From positions 1 through 14,276 of the forward strand of contig URCP01000077.1 of the NCBI GenBank assembly GCA_900546315.1: 14,276 nt of DNA. Reading direction: 5' to 3'. The notes below the pieces were generated by a model that did not search any database, was not told the DNA's origin, and was given only the letters and a program-made list of their open reading frames with translations. Every line of letters starts with the position of its first letter. The stretch's first letter is position 1. The DNA is from an uncultured Eubacteriales bacterium. GTDB lineage: Bacteria; Bacillota; Clostridia; Oscillospirales; CAG-272. The translations under genes and the position numbers were made by a program. Below are positions 11,992-14,276 of this stretch, in pieces.

Positions 11992-12822
11992 ATGCCGAAA
12001 AATTTCCCCGAAACCCTCCACCGAATGCTCTCGAGCCGCCGTTCGACCGAGCGGAAGCTCGCGGCGTACCTCCTTTCCGAACCGGAGAAATCCGCCGTGA
12101 TGTCCGCCGAGGAGCTCGCCGAGGCGTCCGGCGTGAGTACGGCGTCGGTGTCGCGGATGCTGCGTTCCGCCGGGATGCTGTGCTTCGCGGAGCTGCGGCG
12201 TGAGTTGTCGGAGCTGACCGGCGACCTTCCGGACAGCTCTCTGCCGGTCTCGGACGCGGCTGCGGCGATGACGACGGTCTGCGGCGTCGTGAAGCGCAGC
12301 GTCGAGAGCTGCCGGAGCACGATAACCGCCGAGCAGCTCGACGAGGCGGCGTCGATCCTGTCGCGCTCGTCCGAGGTCTGTATAATCGGCGCGGGCACGT
12401 CGGCGGTGACAGCGCAGTACGCGTTCACGAAGCTGTTCCGCCTCGGGCTTTCCTGTTCGTTCAGTTCGGACGGAATAATAATGAAGATGAAGTGCGCGCT
12501 GATGCGCCGCGGGAGCACGCTGATCGCGGTTTCGTCGTCCGGCTGTACGAAGGTCGTGACAGAGTCCGCCGCGCTCGCGAAGAAGGGCGGCGCGAACGTG
12601 ATTGTGCTGTCCGACTACCGCGTCTCACCGCTGGCGAGGTGCGCGGACCTGCTTCTGACGACGACGACGCGCACGTCCCCCGACCCGCCGGACGCGGAGC
12701 TGCCGCTGATACAGGGTCAGCTGACCGTGATAGATATGCTCTATTCCCTCCTCTCGGTCCGCCTCGGCAACGAGAAGTTCGAGCTGACGAGGAACATAGT
12801 GAAGCCGGACAAGCAGCTGTGA
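11992..12822 (+). CDS. MurR/RpiR family transcriptional regulator (HTH + SIS)
   Basis: A 276-aa regulator with an N-terminal RpiR-type helix-turn-helix (core SAEELAEASGVSTASVSRML at 38-57, inside a domain of about 1-75) and a C-terminal SIS domain (about 115-255). The SIS part has a GAGTSA loop (133-138) and an SSSG phosphosugar-binding loop (181-184), the pattern used to sense sugar phosphates. The family usually controls neighbouring sugar catabolism genes. Here it faces the solute-binding protein-GH127 operon across 140 bp, so that operon is the likely target, with autoregulation possible because both promoters carry the same AATCACAT box. ATG at 11992 is chosen for AAGGAA 6 nt upstream. 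A second, unrecognised gene starts 11 bp after its stop. Confidence 0.92.
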   Translation: MPKNFPETLHRMLSSRRSTERKLAAYLLSEPEKSAVMSAEELAEASGVSTASVSRMLRSAGMLCFAELRRELSELTGDLPDSSLPVSDAAAAMTTVCGVVKRSVESCRSTITAEQLDEAASILSRSSEVCIIGAGTSAVTAQYAFTKLFRLGLSCSFSSDGIIMKMKCALMRRGSTLIAVSSSGCTKVVTESAALAKKGGANVIVLSDYRVSPLARCADLLLTTTTRTSPDPPDAELPLIQGQLTVIDMLYSLLSVRLGNEKFELTRNIVKPDKQL

Positions 12823-12833
12823 AAGGAGAAAAA

Positions 12834-13499
12834 ATGCGCGCGATATCAAGAAAAATCAACTCATGGCTCTGCTACGAAAAAGCCCGCCCGAAGACCGCGT
12901 ATTCCGCCTGCCCGTCCGCGCACGACGAGTTCAGGCGGATGAACGACCTTGACTGTATCCTGACGAACGGCGACCTGCGCGCGGACACGATATTTTCCCT
13001 GTGGATCCCCCTGCGTTTCGCGCTCGTGCGGCTGAACGGCTACGGGAAGCTGAACCGGTACGGGAACATCAACGATAAAGCGTCGTTCCTGAGCGCGATA
13101 TCGGACGATATAATACTGAGATTTCTCCTCCCGGAGGACGACGACACGGTGATTCTGCTCGAGCGCCTGTTTGAGCTCGGTCAGGAGCGTTGCAACGTGA
13201 TGATTTTGCGCGACCGCGGAATGCAGTCGAGGGGTCTCGCGCCGTACTATGACTATATGCCGCATTTTCTGAACGACTGCTTCGACGGCGCCTTCAGCCG
13301 TTATTTCCGCGGAAATGACGACCTGAAACAGTGGATAGATGAACAGAGGCTGAATATGTTCTTCGCCGGCGAGGTGGCGAGAGAAAACATTCTCGACCTG
13401 TCGGGCAGCGGCGACATAAAGAACGGCGTGCCGGAAGATCTCGGTTTCATGCTGAAAAATTACATCTCCATACTCGAAGAGCGAAAGAAATTGATGTAA
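12834..13499 (+). CDS. Unrecognised 221-aa soluble protein in the rpiR operon
   Basis: A 221-aa protein, MRAISRKINSWLCYEKARP onward, with no signal peptide and no membrane helix. I do not recognise a family. It begins 11 bp after the regulator stop with AAAGGAG 5 nt before the ATG, so it is co-transcribed and probably translated from its own site; a terminator follows directly. The longer open frame from 12492 overlaps the regulator gene and is arginine-rich noise, so it is rejected. The sequence is mixed alpha/beta with several aromatic and charged clusters (YYDYMPHFLNDCF at 138-150, a LKQWIDEQRLNMFF helix at 164-177) and ends in a basic helix (LEERKKLM). It might be a sugar-locus accessory or a regulator partner, but nothing in the sequence proves it. 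Codon use resembles its neighbours. Confidence 0.8.
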   Translation: MRAISRKINSWLCYEKARPKTAYSACPSAHDEFRRMNDLDCILTNGDLRADTIFSLWIPLRFALVRLNGYGKLNRYGNINDKASFLSAISDDIILRFLLPEDDDTVILLERLFELGQERCNVMILRDRGMQSRGLAPYYDYMPHFLNDCFDGAFSRYFRGNDDLKQWIDEQRLNMFFAGEVARENILDLSGSGDIKNGVPEDLGFMLKNYISILEERKKLM

Positions 13500-13536
13500 A
13501 AAAACCGCCGTGCCACCCCGACACGGCGATATTTTT
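13497..13536. terminator. Bidirectional terminator between the rpiR operon and the MFS gene
   Basis: A 7-bp stem CGCCGTG (13506-13512) with CACGGCG (13522-13528) and a 9-nt loop, followed by ATATTTTT on the plus strand and by GTTTTTTTT on the minus strand. It serves both converging transcripts. Confidence 0.85.
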
Positions 13537-14276
13537 AACTAAGCTTTTCCCGCTTGTATTTCTCCCAGACCGGACGTATCACTACGCAGACGACGCATCC
13601 GGCGAGCGCGATGATAAGCCAGCTCGAGACGGTGACGCCCCACCCGGCTCTCTCGGTCAGCGCGGCGAACCAGAAGCTTGAGATCGCGCTTCCGACATAT
13701 GTAAAGGCGTTGACGACGCCGGAGATGGTCGAAATCCTGCCGAATTTCATGAAGTACGACGGAATCCTCGACACGAGCATGAGGTTGATTCCGTGCATAC
13801 ACCCGGTGAGCACCGACATCAGAAGCACGCTGACGGCGGTAGTGACGACTGACTTATTCCCGGAGAACCCGAAGATTCTCAGAACAAGCGCCGCCCCCGC
13901 CGCGACCCCGAACAGCAGGATCGAGCAGATCATCTCGCTCCGGAGCTTCTTTTGCAGCCACCCGGCGAGGTTGAAGCTGATCATCGAGAAGACCGGCAGA
14001 GCGAGCCCGGTGAGTATCGAAGCGCCGGTAGGAAGCCCGAACTGCTCCGAGACGAGCACCGGCATCCATGTCGTGACCCCGTCGCGCAGAATCCCCTGAA
14101 GCACAATCGCGAGGCAGACCGCCGCGAGAACCCCGAAGCCCGCCGCGCCGATGCCGCCTGTCGCCGCGGGAGCCGCGTCGTCGTCTGTGCGCACTTTTTC
14201 GCGTATGCGGTTTTTCAGCAGTTTCCCGGAGGCGATCAGCCAGAGTGCGGTCATGAGGACGCCGCAGATTCCGGCG
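13535..14276 (-). CDS. MFS transporter, OPA (sugar-phosphate permease)-like, C-terminal part
   Basis: The frame is open to the right edge; 246 residues are visible and the N-terminal half is missing. The ATG at 14254 lies inside a membrane helix (AGICGVLMTALWLIASGKLL) and is internal. Visible are the end of the first six-helix bundle, a polar central loop (about 28-45, REKVRTDDDAAP), then six helices of the second bundle. RDGVTTWMPVLVSEQFGLP and LTGLALPVFSMISFNLAGWL resemble the organophosphate:phosphate antiporter group of MFS proteins. It ends with a basic cytosolic tail (WEKYKREKLS). Next to a sugar locus it could move sugar phosphates or related solutes, but the substrate is not deducible. 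The stop overlaps the end of the terminator's T-run. Confidence 0.85.
   Translation of the reverse strand, partial: AGICGVLMTALWLIASGKLLKNRIREKVRTDDDAAPAATGGIGAAGFGVLAAVCLAIVLQGILRDGVTTWMPVLVSEQFGLPTGASILTGLALPVFSMISFNLAGWLQKKLRSEMICSILLFGVAAGAALVLRIFGFSGNKSVVTTAVSVLLMSVLTGCMHGINLMLVSRIPSYFMKFGRISTISGVVNAFTYVGSAISSFWFAALTERAGWGVTVSSWLIIALAGCVVCVVIRPVWEKYKREKLS

Noticed and set aside
12492..12833. Extension of the 221-aa protein back to 12492
   Set aside because: It overlaps the RpiR regulator gene in another frame and is arginine-rich, low-plausibility sequence; the ATG at 12834 has a good ribosome site.
1..14276. CRISPR array, insertion sequence or prophage genes
   Set aside because: No regularly spaced direct repeats, terminal inverted repeats with a transposase, or phage genes were seen; the only transposase-related hint is the partial nuclease tail at the left edge.

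Overview
The window looks like a piece of a moderately GC-rich Gram-positive genome, most likely a gut-type Clostridia (Oscillospiraceae/Christensenellales-like). The evidence is strong AGGAGG-type ribosome binding sites, many hairpin terminators, sigma-A promoters that all have a 17-bp spacer and mostly an extended TGn -10, a lipoprotein solute-binding protein, a sodium-pump decarboxylase beta subunit and a yybP-ykoY manganese riboswitch. Assignment below that level is inference.

Left part (1-3580). The window opens with the C-terminal end of a probable Rpn/PD-(D/E)XK-type nuclease or transposase-related protein (+). After a bidirectional terminator comes a minus-strand pair: oadB-like sodium pump beta subunit, then a 55-residue OadG/MmdD-like small subunit. 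No carboxyltransferase or biotin carrier gene lies beside them. A roughly 480-bp gap holds the oadB promoter, a back-to-back promoter pair and a small, perhaps broken, membrane ORF. The plus-strand promoter of the pair is perfect consensus and drives a NodB polysaccharide deacetylase translationally coupled to a TVP38/TMEM64 membrane protein.

Middle part (3581-8683), all minus strand. A CPA2 cation/proton antiporter is followed 23 bp later by an MgtC/SapB membrane protein. Next is MntP manganese efflux pump with its own promoter, a yybP-ykoY aptamer and a visible terminator/antiterminator, so it should switch on when Mn2+ is high. Then comes a slipin/SPFH protein with three copies of a short N-terminal repeat. 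It is preceded by a leader of about 420 nt that looks like a structured RNA: a strong promoter, a tRNA-like element lacking an anticodon arm, three successive GNRA-capped hairpins and a tandem 9-mer before the Shine-Dalgarno. The leader is the least explained part of the window.

Right part (8684-14276). A sugar-use locus: a GH127-type glycosidase and a lipoprotein solute-binding protein form a minus-strand operon. Divergent from it is a MurR/RpiR regulator with an unrecognised 221-aa protein behind it. The shared 140-bp control region holds two facing promoters, each with an AATCACAT box in the same orientation relative to its own gene. No ABC permease genes are present. A bidirectional terminator then separates the C-terminal half of an MFS/OPA-type transporter, which runs off the right edge.
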